From Prevotella sp. (lineage in GTDB: Bacteria; Bacteroidota; Bacteroidia; Bacteroidales; Bacteroidaceae), in contig JAFWQT010000070.1 in assembly GCA_017508965.1 (NCBI GenBank), positions 1 to 60,207 of the forward strand: DNA of 60,207 nt, in the 5' to 3' direction. A program made the position numbers and the translations under genes. The notes beneath the pieces are model-generated. The model did not search any database. It saw nothing but the letters and a program-made list of their open reading frames with translations, and was not told the origin of the DNA. Below are positions 53,506 through 60,207 of this stretch, piece after piece (the stretch's first letter is position 1; each line of letters starts with the position of its first letter).

Positions 53506-53805
53506 TCAATTAGTTCTCTCATATATCAGTTGTTTATCACGGTTGGCGGATTCAACGGCAAAGGGCAACAGACAACCTTCTTCAATGAGGTCGACCTTGC
53601 GGCCGGTGCTCTTTTCCAGTTCTCCCATCATGTGGGATATGGTGAGCAGCGAAATGCGCGCGTCCTTGTCATACTCCACCAGTATGTCCACATCGCTTTC
53701 CGGTGTCTCCTCTCCCCGGGCAAACGAGCCAAAGAGCCATGCCTTCAACACGGGCTGCGTCTTGAAGTAATCGGCTATCTGCTGTTTAATCAACTCTGTG
53801 CTCAT
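53506..53805 (-). CDS. minimal nucleotidyltransferase (MNT type), no HEPN partner
   Basis: A 99-residue nucleotidyltransferase-fold protein with GSFARGEETPESDVDILVE (GSxARG and SDxDxLV, residues 26-43), the active-site signature. In HEPN-MNT systems such proteins AMPylate and silence a HEPN RNase antitoxin-style. No HEPN gene lies on either side. The start at 53805 (MSTELIKQQI) is preferred; the ATG at 53817 is possible. It is divergent from the unknown gene to the right. Confidence 0.8.
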   Translation of the reverse strand: MSTELIKQQIADYFKTQPVLKAWLFGSFARGEETPESDVDILVEYDKDARISLLTISHMMGELEKSTGRKVDLIEEGCLLPFAVESANRDKQLIYERTN

Positions 53806-53923
53806 ATATTCTCCCATTATGGTTTTCGATGGCAAAGATAAACAAATTTTCGGAATTCAAACACTTTCAACCTACGAAATTGATAAAGTATATCTACATT
53901 TGCATTATTATTGTGATGATTGC

Positions 53924-53954
53924 TTTGTTTTGTTTTGGATTTTTTGTAAATTTG
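53924..53954 (+). promoter_or_regulatory. promoter of the AT-rich unknown gene
   Basis: TTTG (53924-53927), 19 nt, TAAATTTG (53947-53954). It lies within the longer reading frame and decides the start of the gene at 53973. Confidence 0.72.
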
Positions 53955-53972
53955 TGGGCAAATATCTTATTT

Positions 53973-55154
53973 ATGACCTTTAGAGATAAAATAGCCCCTA
54001 CAAGGGATGGTTTTCAGGAGTTGTGGGATTCTTATCAAGACCCCACAATGGAGATGCTGATGGCTGGTATTCAGAGTAAACGAACAACAAAAGAGCAGAT
54101 ATTGACTCTTACTGGTAATCTACGAAATAGCCACACTTTGCTTGACAAAGAACTCTTACGCCTAGGTGATTTTTCCAAAGACTACAATAGTAAATGGGCG
54201 ACGAAAAAGACATATACTTATGGAACTGCGGAAGAACTTCAGGCCAAGTCGCAAAGTCAGTTGAAGCTTTGGAGAAAAATGCTTAAGATAACTACGCCAC
54301 GTTGCCCGAAACACACTCCCGACGCTACTCAACCAAGCATTTACAAAGCATCTTATCTGACCCACCAACCGTATGAACTTGACATGTGGGGACCAGCCTC
54401 ATATGGAACGCTAATATATGACTTGTTTGATGAAATGAATGTGCTTATCGATCATCTTGAGGATGGTAAGCAGCTATGCAAGGGCGTCATGCAACAAGAA
54501 CAAGAGATTGACAAAAACCCGGAATGGAAAGAGGAACTTCACGACAAACAATTCCAACAGATAGCGGAACAAAATCAAGACGTTATTGAAAAACGTTACA
54601 ATGAAGGAATATTAGACACGGACAATCGGATTTACAAGGAAATGGTATCGGCGACCAGCAAACTTGAATTTAAAAGCAAAGGCTTTCACAAATACCATGA
54701 ACGGGAATGTGTTGACTATGTGGTTACAGTGTCTACATTAAAACTTCAGAAGAATGAAATCACGCCCGTAGAGCATCAATTATTTGGTGATAACTTCGGA
54801 GAAATAAAGTTGTTGCACTTTGTCATCGAGCATCTTGATGATTTGTTAAAGATTAAGGAAGGTAAGTTTAATAAGGATGCTACCGTTGAGTTAATAAAGT
54901 TTTTTGCCCCAAAGGAAAGCACAAAAAGGCATGAAGACTCTGAACGTATTTTGTTCGAACATATTAAAGAGAATTATAAAGGGAGTAACAAATGGTATTG
55001 TTGGTCATCTGTATTCACGCTTAGCAAGACCGTCAAACAATCTGTAAAAGAGAAAATAACCTACTCCACACGGTTTGAGCGGGTATTAAACAGATATTTA
55101 GTTGAGCATGGGCTGAAGAGAGAAGATATTGCCGGAGAAAGCACTGAAAATTGA
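53973..55154 (+). CDS. unknown AT-rich accessory gene
   Basis: I do not recognise the family. The frame is open from 53829, but a consensus promoter at 53924-53954 makes the ATG at 53973 (MTFRDKIAPTRDGF, 393 residues) the likely start; the apparent membrane helix further upstream is then translated promoter DNA. The protein is polar, rich in Lys and Glu and mostly helical, with no signal peptide. The C-terminal half has a His-rich stretch (KGFHKYHERECVDY). Base composition is markedly lower in GC than the neighbours, suggesting transfer. A terminator follows. Confidence 0.6.
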   Translation: MTFRDKIAPTRDGFQELWDSYQDPTMEMLMAGIQSKRTTKEQILTLTGNLRNSHTLLDKELLRLGDFSKDYNSKWATKKTYTYGTAEELQAKSQSQLKLWRKMLKITTPRCPKHTPDATQPSIYKASYLTHQPYELDMWGPASYGTLIYDLFDEMNVLIDHLEDGKQLCKGVMQQEQEIDKNPEWKEELHDKQFQQIAEQNQDVIEKRYNEGILDTDNRIYKEMVSATSKLEFKSKGFHKYHERECVDYVVTVSTLKLQKNEITPVEHQLFGDNFGEIKLLHFVIEHLDDLLKIKEGKFNKDATVELIKFFAPKESTKRHEDSERILFEHIKENYKGSNKWYCWSSVFTLSKTVKQSVKEKITYSTRFERVLNRYLVEHGLKREDIAGESTEN

Positions 55155-55180
55155 ACGGCAACTTTTTTTAACATGCACTT

Positions 55181-55217
55181 AATGAATGGACACGAAGGGA
55201 GTCCATTCATTTTTTTA
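55181..55217 (+). terminator. terminator of the AT-rich gene
   Basis: AATGAATGGAC (55181-55191) pairs with GTCCATTCATT (55201-55211), loop of nine, followed by T residues to 55217. Confidence 0.85.
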
Positions 55218-55433
55218 TTCCTATATTTGCCAAAAAGTCTTGTAAAAATGAATGGAAATGAAAATTGACTTCAACTATACTCATCCTCCATTCAAAACCG
55301 ATAAATTCCATTCAAAAAAATGAAAAGCTACCATTCAATTTTGTACTAACAACAAATGAGCCCATTCTTAGGTTTCAGCACTTGCCCTTGACCACTAATC
55401 TGATATGGTTTATCTTTGTATAAAATTCCATTC
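55181..55433. repeat. cluster of CCATTCA repeats (iteron-like)
   Basis: CCATTC occurs at 55203, 55288, 55308, 55331 and 55428, and its complement GAATGG at 55184 and 55250: seven copies in 250 bp, two of them within the terminator stem. Several read TCCATTCAAAA. They lie directly before the D5 primase-helicase gene, where replication origins or repressor sites would be expected. Confidence 0.5.
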
Positions 55434-55579
55434 AGGGAGCTCCGCTGCGAACCTTTGTTGTAGGAAGGCATAGCACGGATAAAACAGAGCGCAGGCTCCC
55501 GATGACTGGCTTGGTAAAGTTGTCCGGCTTAAGAGTCAGTCACGCGCGATGGACAACATAACTCTTAATTCCTACATAT
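55387..55579 (+). promoter_or_regulatory. promoter and structured leader of the D5 primase-helicase gene
   Basis: CTTG (55387), 20 nt, TATCTTTG (55411-55418) predicts a 155-nt leader. It holds five pairable segment pairs: GGGAGC/GCTCCC (55435, 55495), with CTGCG/CGCAG inside; TGTAGGAA/TTCCTACA (55459, 55569); GACTG/CAGTC (55504, 55537); GTTGTCC/GGACAAC (55519, 55551); TTAAGAGT/ACTCTTAA (55529, 55561). Several cross one another, so pseudoknots or switching are possible. The ribosome-binding area 55561-55576 is fully paired in two of them. Confidence 0.55.
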
Positions 55580-57109
55580 ATGAAAAAGGATAAAGAGAAC
55601 GTGTTTGATAACGCCCATCAGAATGACGGGCAAGTGAATAACAATCCGGCTGACGGAATGGATGCCCTGAAAGCAGACATGAACCGCAACATCGAGGAGA
55701 TGACTGAGCGGAGCGGAAAACGCGAGATGGAGATTGACCGCATTGTGCTCAGCGTGATGGCGGAGCGGTGTCAGGACCTCTCGAAGGATATTCTTCAGAT
55801 AAAGGCTTCGAAAAAGTCTTCACGCAAGGATATCATCGGCATCGTGGCACGCGAGATAGTACGCGTGGCCGACGGGAATCTGGCGGTGTTCCACTATAGC
55901 CAGCGAATGAAGGCTGAGCAGACGGTGCACCTCTTCACGGGGACCCACTGGACGCAACTGGACCAGCAGATCTACTACGACTTCGTGAACGACTGCGGCA
56001 CCAAGACAGGCCTCACGGAGAATGAACTCTACGACCCTGGCTTTATGGGCGAACTCTACCACTGGGTAGGCTTTCAGGTGGCGCATAGTTGTCCTGTGAC
56101 TTTTGGCAATGATTCGGCAATGATTAACTTGAAGAACGGCACGCTCGAGGTGCACCGGGATGCAGAAGTGAAATTGCACCCGCATCGCCGCGAGGACTAC
56201 ATCTTCTATTGCCTGCCGTATTGTTATGACCCGCAGGCTGCATGTCCGCTGTGGGAGGCATTTCTTGACCAGATGTTGCCCGACAAGGACACGCAACAGG
56301 TACTCGGCGAATATTTGGGCTACTGTTTCACCACCGACCTGCATCCCGAAAAGATGCTGGTGTTGCTGGGGCGAGGCAGTAACGGCAAGTCGGTGGTGCT
56401 CAACGTGACGGAGGCGCTGCTGGGTCGCGAGAATGTTTCGTATGAATCCTTGGACAACCTGACAAACGACGATGAAAAACGCCTCCAGATTGAAAACAAA
56501 CTGGCGAACATCAGTTTCGAATCAGGCCGTGAACTCGATGCGGCCCTGCTGAAGAAACTCGTCAGCGGTGAGCCCGTCTCGGTGCGACAGCTCTATGTAG
56601 GAACGCGCACCATCCGTAAATACGCCAAACTGCTGACGGCTTTCAACACGCTGCCTGCAGCAGAGGCCACCCACGGGTTCTATCGGCGTTTCATCATCAT
56701 GCCCTTCCGGGTGACCATCTCTGAGGCTGAAGCAGATACAGAACTTTCTGAAAAACTCTGCGCTGAACTGCCGGGCATCCTTAACTGGGTGCTGCAAGCG
56801 CTGAAAGGTCTTCTCGAGCGTGGTACATTCAGCATTTCCGATGAATGCCTACACGAACTGGAGAACTACAAGCTGCTGAGCGACAACGTGCGTATGTTCG
56901 CCCAGGAACGTTGCCAGAAGGACGCATCCGTTTTTGTCAGCGGCAAGGACCTCTATAGCAGCTATCGTGGTTTCTGCGCTGACGACGGCCTCAACGCCCT
57001 GGGCAAGCGCAAGTTTTTCGATCGAATGGAGAGCCTGGGCTTTGAGAAGGAACCTTATAATGGTGTCATATTTTTCCACCTTATACTTGACAACAATGCA
57101 ACATTTTGA
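55580..57109 (+). CDS. D5-type primase-helicase (phage/plasmid P4 family)
   Basis: A 509-residue superfamily 3 helicase with a D5_N-type region, as found in phage and mobile-element replication. Walker A is GRGSNGKS (264-271), after the D5_N segment LGEYLGYCFTTDLHPEKMLV. The B' motif region is NISFESGRELDAALLKKLVSGEP, and motif C is KLLTAFNTLP. The first 60 residues are charged and helical. A separate CHC2/Toprim gene overlaps its 3' end by 14 bases and probably supplies primase activity. No integrase or mobilisation gene is seen. Confidence 0.82.
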   Translation: MKKDKENVFDNAHQNDGQVNNNPADGMDALKADMNRNIEEMTERSGKREMEIDRIVLSVMAERCQDLSKDILQIKASKKSSRKDIIGIVAREIVRVADGNLAVFHYSQRMKAEQTVHLFTGTHWTQLDQQIYYDFVNDCGTKTGLTENELYDPGFMGELYHWVGFQVAHSCPVTFGNDSAMINLKNGTLEVHRDAEVKLHPHRREDYIFYCLPYCYDPQAACPLWEAFLDQMLPDKDTQQVLGEYLGYCFTTDLHPEKMLVLLGRGSNGKSVVLNVTEALLGRENVSYESLDNLTNDDEKRLQIENKLANISFESGRELDAALLKKLVSGEPVSVRQLYVGTRTIRKYAKLLTAFNTLPAAEATHGFYRRFIIMPFRVTISEAEADTELSEKLCAELPGILNWVLQALKGLLERGTFSISDECLHELENYKLLSDNVRMFAQERCQKDASVFVSGKDLYSSYRGFCADDGLNALGKRKFFDRMESLGFEKEPYNGVIFFHLILDNNATF

Positions 57110-58130
57110 TTTGAATCGGTTGAGGGCTGTTTCCATCAGCCGTGTGGCCGAGGCCTACGGACGAGTGGTGAAGAAGGGCTGCCGCATGGTTGCCATCTGC
57201 CCCTGGCACGATGACCACCACCCATCGCTGACACTCTACGAGAACGCCCTCGAAAATCGCTGCCACTGCTTTGCCTGCGGACAAGGCGGATCGGTCATCG
57301 ACTTCGTGATGGCAAGCGAGAAATGTGATTTCGCCGAGGCTTGCCGCATAGTGGCCGGAATAGGGGGCGTCTTTCCCGATGAACCTATCGCAGGCAGTTG
57401 GAAAGTGCCAAAAACCATCCAACCGAAGCCCGAGCCCAAGCCTGTGGCGTATAGTTACATTCCTGATGAATGGCTCGAACAGCGCGTTTCGGCAGGCAGC
57501 TCACTATGCCGTTGCCTCAACCAACTGTTTAATTCGTGTCTGGTGGACTACCTTGTCAAGGATTACCGGCTGGGGTGTTATGAGACGAAGACGGCTGTCG
57601 ACTGCGTGCTCTTTCCAAACATCGACACGCAGGGGCGTATCTGCAACATCAAGGTGCAACATTACGAGACTGACATCCGTTCACCCCGCTTTGCCCATGG
57701 CGACCGTAACATTTGCTTCTGGCTGGGCCACAGGCTGGCAAGCGAAGGCGTGGTAAGACACGATGCCGAGTTCGACAATCAGTGCCTCTTCGGTTCACAC
57801 CTGTTGCCCCGCTATCCGCAAGTTGACGTAATGCTCGTGGAGAGTCCCAAGAATGCAGTGGTGGGCGCAGCAGCCTGTCCGCAGTATGTGTGGGTGGCAA
57901 CTGGTAGCAAGAGCCTGCTCAACCGCCGAGCACTCCAGGTGCTTCGCGGGCGCCGGGTGATGGTCTACCCTGACCGCGATGCTATCGGGGAATGGACTGA
58001 GAAACTTCAGGGTATGCGAGACTTGTTCGATTATAGGATATCTGGTTTTTGCGAGTCTTTTGCTCCCGAAGGAGAGGCGAAGTTCGACATTGCCGATTTC
58101 ATTATCTCCGAGCGTCTGAAGTTACAATAA
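57096..58130 (+). CDS. CHC2 zinc finger / Toprim primase-like protein
   Basis: A 344-residue protein like the N-terminal part of DnaG. The zinc ribbon is C35-x2-H38 and C58-x2-C61 (CPWHDDHHPSL; CHCFACGQGGSVIDF). The C-terminal half has a Toprim-like domain (VDVMLVESPKNAVVGAA; RVMVYPDRDAIGEW). The start at 57096 matches family N-termini and overlaps the D5 gene. Together the two genes look like a split primase-helicase module of a mobile element. Confidence 0.8.
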   Translation: MQHFDLNRLRAVSISRVAEAYGRVVKKGCRMVAICPWHDDHHPSLTLYENALENRCHCFACGQGGSVIDFVMASEKCDFAEACRIVAGIGGVFPDEPIAGSWKVPKTIQPKPEPKPVAYSYIPDEWLEQRVSAGSSLCRCLNQLFNSCLVDYLVKDYRLGCYETKTAVDCVLFPNIDTQGRICNIKVQHYETDIRSPRFAHGDRNICFWLGHRLASEGVVRHDAEFDNQCLFGSHLLPRYPQVDVMLVESPKNAVVGAAACPQYVWVATGSKSLLNRRALQVLRGRRVMVYPDRDAIGEWTEKLQGMRDLFDYRISGFCESFAPEGEAKFDIADFIISERLKLQ

Positions 58131-58151
58131 GGTTTTTTTCAGGTTTTCAAG

Positions 58152-58199
58152 GCATCTCTCTGTTTACGCAATTAATTGAGTATCAGCGAGATGCTTTTC
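58152..58199 (+). terminator. terminator after the CHC2/Toprim gene
   Basis: GCATCTC (58152-58158) pairs with GAGATGC (58188-58194) around a 29-nt loop, followed by TTTT. Confidence 0.5.
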
Positions 58200-58200
58200 A

Positions 58201-58360
58201 TTTTTAAGGTTTTTACTCTTTTTCACAGAAAACTTTTTTAAAAAAGAAAAGAAAATAAAAAGTTTTTGCTGAAATTAGGCAAAAACCTTAAATTTAGGTG
58301 TTATCATTCTGATATACAAATAGTTACATGAATCGTACAAGCATTCAAAAACCTTAAAAA
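58201..58360. repeat. AAAAACCTTAAA repeats in an AT-rich gap
   Basis: The motif AAAAACCTTAAA occurs at 58281-58292 and 58347-58358, with its complement at 58203-58214. The rest of this gap is A/T-rich and I see nothing else. These could be protein-binding sites or remains of element DNA. Confidence 0.35.
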
Positions 58361-58388
58361 AACCTATATTGGAGTATTTGATGAAGAA

Positions 58389-58420
58389 ACAAAAAGCCCC
58401 TCCCGCATGGGAGGGGCTGA
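58389..58420 (-). terminator. HU gene terminator made of a GC-rich palindrome
   Basis: GCCCCTCCC (58396-58404) and GGGAGGGGC (58409-58417), loop of four, are followed on the minus strand by five T (58395-58391). It lies 19 bases after the HU stop. It belongs to the same palindrome family seen at 51668, 51718, 59147 and 59691. Confidence 0.8.
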
Positions 58421-58435
58421 GGGGAGATGTTGGGG

Positions 58436-58873
58436 TTAAGGCTCTTGCTCTTTCTTAGCCACCAACCCACTGATGTTGCTGAGGGTGGCCCCTACGAGCA
58501 TCTTCTTGGAGCGCTTACGGGTGCTGGGGTCAGTCTGCGTCTCCGGCTGGAAGATGATACGCACTCCACGCACATGCTCGGCGGTAGAATAGTCCTCCTC
58601 GGAGTCGGCACCGCGCGAACTGATGCCCACCTTGAAGGCTCCGAAGCCATCAATCTTCACACGCTGTGAGCTCAGCAGGGCATCGGTAATTACCTCCACC
58701 ATTTCAGTCAGCACAGCCTTGGCATCACTCTTCTTGGCCGTAGAGTTGCGCTGGATACGCTCAGCGATGTAGTCCAGGTCGATGGTCTCTGTTACCACCG
58801 GACGAGCATACCACTTGTTGAATGCCTTAGGCATCTCCTCGTTCTTGTTCTGAATCAACTTGTAGAAAATCAT
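58436..58873 (-). CDS. HU family DNA-binding protein
   Basis: A 145-residue HU/IHF-fold protein of the Bacteroidetes histone-like type. The N-terminus MIFYKLIQNKNE and KWYARPVVTETIDLDYIAE match this group. The DNA-binding arm region is SSQRVKIDGFGAFKVGI, with a longer loop and a basic C-terminal tail (RKRSKKMLVGA). Such genes are often near mobile element and VirE/DUF4248 genes in Bacteroidales, as here. Confidence 0.85.
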   Translation of the reverse strand: MIFYKLIQNKNEEMPKAFNKWYARPVVTETIDLDYIAERIQRNSTAKKSDAKAVLTEMVEVITDALLSSQRVKIDGFGAFKVGISSRGADSEEDYSTAEHVRGVRIIFQPETQTDPSTRKRSKKMLVGATLSNISGLVAKKEQEP

Positions 58874-58924
58874 AACACACTAAATTTAAAAGGTTAATAA
58901 AAAAGTTCCAGAGGTTCCCCAAAG

Positions 58925-59169
58925 TCCTCCCTCGGGAGGATTTAGGAGGGGTTCCTTTTACGCTACAAAGATACGAAATCCCACCGCCCATTTTCCCGTT
59001 CCGTCCGCTTATGCCCGAATGCTTCCCATTATAGTCCGTTAAATGTCTAGCCAAGGAACTCCCCGCCCCTGAAGGGGAGGGGTTAGGGGTGGGGAGTGTA
59101 ATATCTGACATCTGCCTGATTTTCTGAATACTGACCCCACCCCTTGCCCCTCCCCTACGATGGGAGGGG
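58925..59169. repeat. three GC-rich palindromes and HU promoter
   Basis: TCCTCCC/GGGAGGA (58925-58940), CCCCgCCCCT/AGGGGaGGGG (59061-59082) and CCCCTCCC/GGGAGGGG (59147-59169) belong to one palindrome family, with tails such as TTAGGGGTGGGG. A minus-strand -7 box TATCTTTG (58973-58966) gives HU a leader of about 88 nt containing the first palindrome. Nothing else is seen in this gap up to the array at 59181. Confidence 0.65.
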
Positions 59170-59180
59170 AGCTGCTGCGC

Positions 59181-59280
59181 AATCAGACTCTGATTGGAAG
59201 TGAATTAAAGTCTAATTGCCCGCGAATTAAAGTCTGATTGAACGTGAATTATAGTCTGATTGAACGTGAATTATAGTCTG
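59181..59280 (-). repeat. 22-bp tandem repeat array C (4.5 units)
   Basis: Four 22-bp units starting at 59181, 59203, 59225 and 59247 plus a half unit at 59269. The core AATTAAAGTCT is the reverse complement of AGACTTTAATT of arrays A and B, so the array lies on the minus strand relative to them. It lies between the divergent HU and DUF4248 genes. Confidence 0.85.
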
Positions 59281-59344
59281 AATAAATTATAATAATTATA
59301 TGAATTTCTGTCCGTAAAAACTTGCGTAATTCGCTGATTTTTAG

Positions 59345-59352
59345 TATCTTTG
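59345..59352 (+). promoter_or_regulatory. DUF4248 -7 promoter box, leaderless type
   Basis: TATCTTTG ends four bases before the ATG at 59357, so the mRNA should start at the start codon. Confidence 0.55.
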
Positions 59353-59356
59353 TTCT

Positions 59357-59572
59357 ATGGAAACGACAAAGAAAGAATACGGTCGCACAGAGCTTGCCCA
59401 GCTCTACTGCCCTACCCTTACACCCGATGCTGCCTGGCGAAAACTGAAGCGGTGGATCGGGTTGAACAGCGACCTCACAAGGGAACTGACGGAACTGGGG
59501 TACACGGCCAGACAACGTACTTTTACTCCGAGGATGGTCAGTAGGATTTTCTTTTGGTTAGGAGAACCTTGA
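59357..59572 (+). CDS. DUF4248 family protein
   Basis: A 71-residue protein of a Bacteroidales family that looks like a small winged-helix or excisionase-like DNA-binding protein: YGRTELAQLYCPTLTPDAAW followed by LKRWIGLNSDLT and RTFTPRMVSRIFFWLGEP. The family is typically found by VirE/primase and HU genes of integrated elements. Its exact role is unknown. Confidence 0.75.
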   Translation: METTKKEYGRTELAQLYCPTLTPDAAWRKLKRWIGLNSDLTRELTELGYTARQRTFTPRMVSRIFFWLGEP

Positions 59573-59629
59573 GAGAGTAGAATTTGCCGATTGAGCAAGA
59601 GCAGAGCCAAGCCTACTACTCTTTACATG

Positions 59630-59706
59630 ATACACCCCTGAGAGTTTTTTGGACTTTCAGGGGTGTATAGTGTTCGGGGGAGTCAATAAGCCTCCCCTCG
59701 GGGAGG
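59630..59706. repeat. 12-bp inverted repeat and GC-rich palindrome before guaA 3' end
   Basis: ATACACCCCTGA (59630-59641) and TCAGGGGTGTAT (59657-59668) form a perfect 12-bp stem with a 15-nt loop and no T run. CCTCCCC/GGGGAGG (59691-59706) is another member of the GC-rich palindrome family, just downstream of guaA. Confidence 0.65.
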
Positions 59707-59716
59707 TTGGTGGGGG

Positions 59717-60207
59717 TTACTCCCACTCAATCGTTCCGGTGGGCTTCGGAGTGAGGTCGTAGAGGACGCGGTTCACGCCGGGAACCTCGGTCACGATGCG
59801 CTGGGTGATGTGGTGCAGCACGACGTAGGGAATCTCCTCGATGGTGGCGGTCATGGCATCGCGCGTGTTCACGGCACGGATGATGACGGGCCAGTCCCAG
59901 CTGCGCTTGTTGTCGCGCACGCCAGTCGACTTGTAGTCGGGCACGATGGTGAAATACTGCCACACCTTGCCTGCCAGGCCGTTCTTGGCAAACTCTTCGC
60001 GCAGGATGGCGTCTGACTCGCGCAGGGCTTCCAGACGGTCGCGGGTGATGGCACCTGTGCAGCGGACTCCCAGACCGGGACCGGGGAAGGGCTGACGGAA
60101 GACCATCGTGTCGGGCAGACCGAGCTGCTTGCCAACTACGCGCACCTCGTCCTTGAAGAGCAGCTTGATGGGCTCAACGAGTTCGAACTGCAGGTCTTCG
60201 GGCAGAC
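59717..60207 (-). CDS. guaA: GMP synthase, C-terminal part (partial)
   Basis: Glutamine-hydrolysing GMP synthase converts XMP to GMP. The window holds the last 163 codons, running off the right edge. The dimerisation domain is clear: FRQPFPGPGLGVR, FTIVPDYKSTGVRDNKR, VIIRAVNTRDAMTATIEEIP and the conserved end PKPTGTIEWE. The frame continues without a stop to base 60207, so the ATG at 60145 is internal. Confidence 0.95.
   Translation of the reverse strand, partial: LPEDLQFELVEPIKLLFKDEVRVVGKQLGLPDTMVFRQPFPGPGLGVRCTGAITRDRLEALRESDAILREEFAKNGLAGKVWQYFTIVPDYKSTGVRDNKRSWDWPVIIRAVNTRDAMTATIEEIPYVVLHHITQRIVTEVPGVNRVLYDLTPKPTGTIEWE

Noticed and set aside
53829-53972. Membrane helix at the start of the unknown AT-rich gene.
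   Set aside because: A consensus promoter lies within it, so these codons are probably not translated.
55435-55576. HDV-like self-cleaving ribozyme in the D5 leader.
   Set aside because: The order of the pairing segments does not fit the nested double pseudoknot of HDV-like ribozymes.

Overview
The window looks like a chromosomal segment of a Bacteroidales bacterium, most likely of the Prevotella/Segatella group. The evidence is a primary sigma factor without region 1.1, many promoters of the Bacteroidetes type (TTTG, about 20 nt, TAnnTTTG), and a run of families largely confined to this phylum: DUF5686, DUF3256, DUF4293, DUF4468, DUF4270, DUF4837-like, DUF4248, putative porin, BspA-like leucine-rich repeats and a Bacteroidetes-type HU protein. 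No whole-genome comparison was possible, so the genus is inference.

Layout. 1-10.4 kb: end of a threonine operon (thrC), the primary sigma factor, an outer-membrane DUF5686 protein, and an AddA/AddB-type recombination helicase-nuclease pair. 10.4-16.8 kb, mostly minus strand: cytidine deaminase, a beta-helix lipoprotein, then DUF3256, phenylacetate-CoA ligase, DUF4293, RNA polymerase omega and BamD. 17-31 kb, plus strand: uvrB, a DUF4468/small membrane protein/porin operon, an aminotransferase coupled to a LolC/E-type permease, two tandem acyl-CoA ligases and a TonB-dependent receptor. 31.4-34.2 kb: methylmalonyl-CoA epimerase, carboxyltransferase, a 49-residue protein and a biotin carrier (succinate/propionate metabolism), without a membrane beta subunit. 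34.2-41.8 kb: panD, panC, a starch-synthase-like protein, a DUF4270 lipoprotein, maf, kdsC, a DUF2520 oxidoreductase, a nitroreductase and an acyltransferase. 41.8-47.9 kb: rlmN, DUF4837-like, a degenerate pdxA homologue, a sigma-54 activator, lptE, a small soluble protein, secG and tRNA-His. 48-51.5 kb: a methyltransferase, then an AraC regulator carrying a ThiD-like domain, followed by pdxS and pdxT. 51.5-59.7 kb is accessory in character: a BspA-like protein, a lone minimal nucleotidyltransferase, an unknown AT-rich gene, a D5-type primase-helicase with a CHC2/Toprim protein, HU, DUF4248, and many intergenic repeats. The window ends inside guaA.

The strongest unusual signals are these. (1) Three intergenic arrays share a 22-bp period and the core AGACTTTAAATG, two of them lying beside AT-rich hairpins that share a flanking motif but have different arm sequences. 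(2) The vitamin B6 genes look rewired: PdxST is present and preceded by an apparent pseudokinase-AraC regulator, while the PdxA homologue has lost all three metal-binding histidines. (3) There are two candidate small RNAs with partly complementary segments, each with a good promoter and terminator. (4) A densely self-complementary leader precedes the D5 primase-helicase gene.
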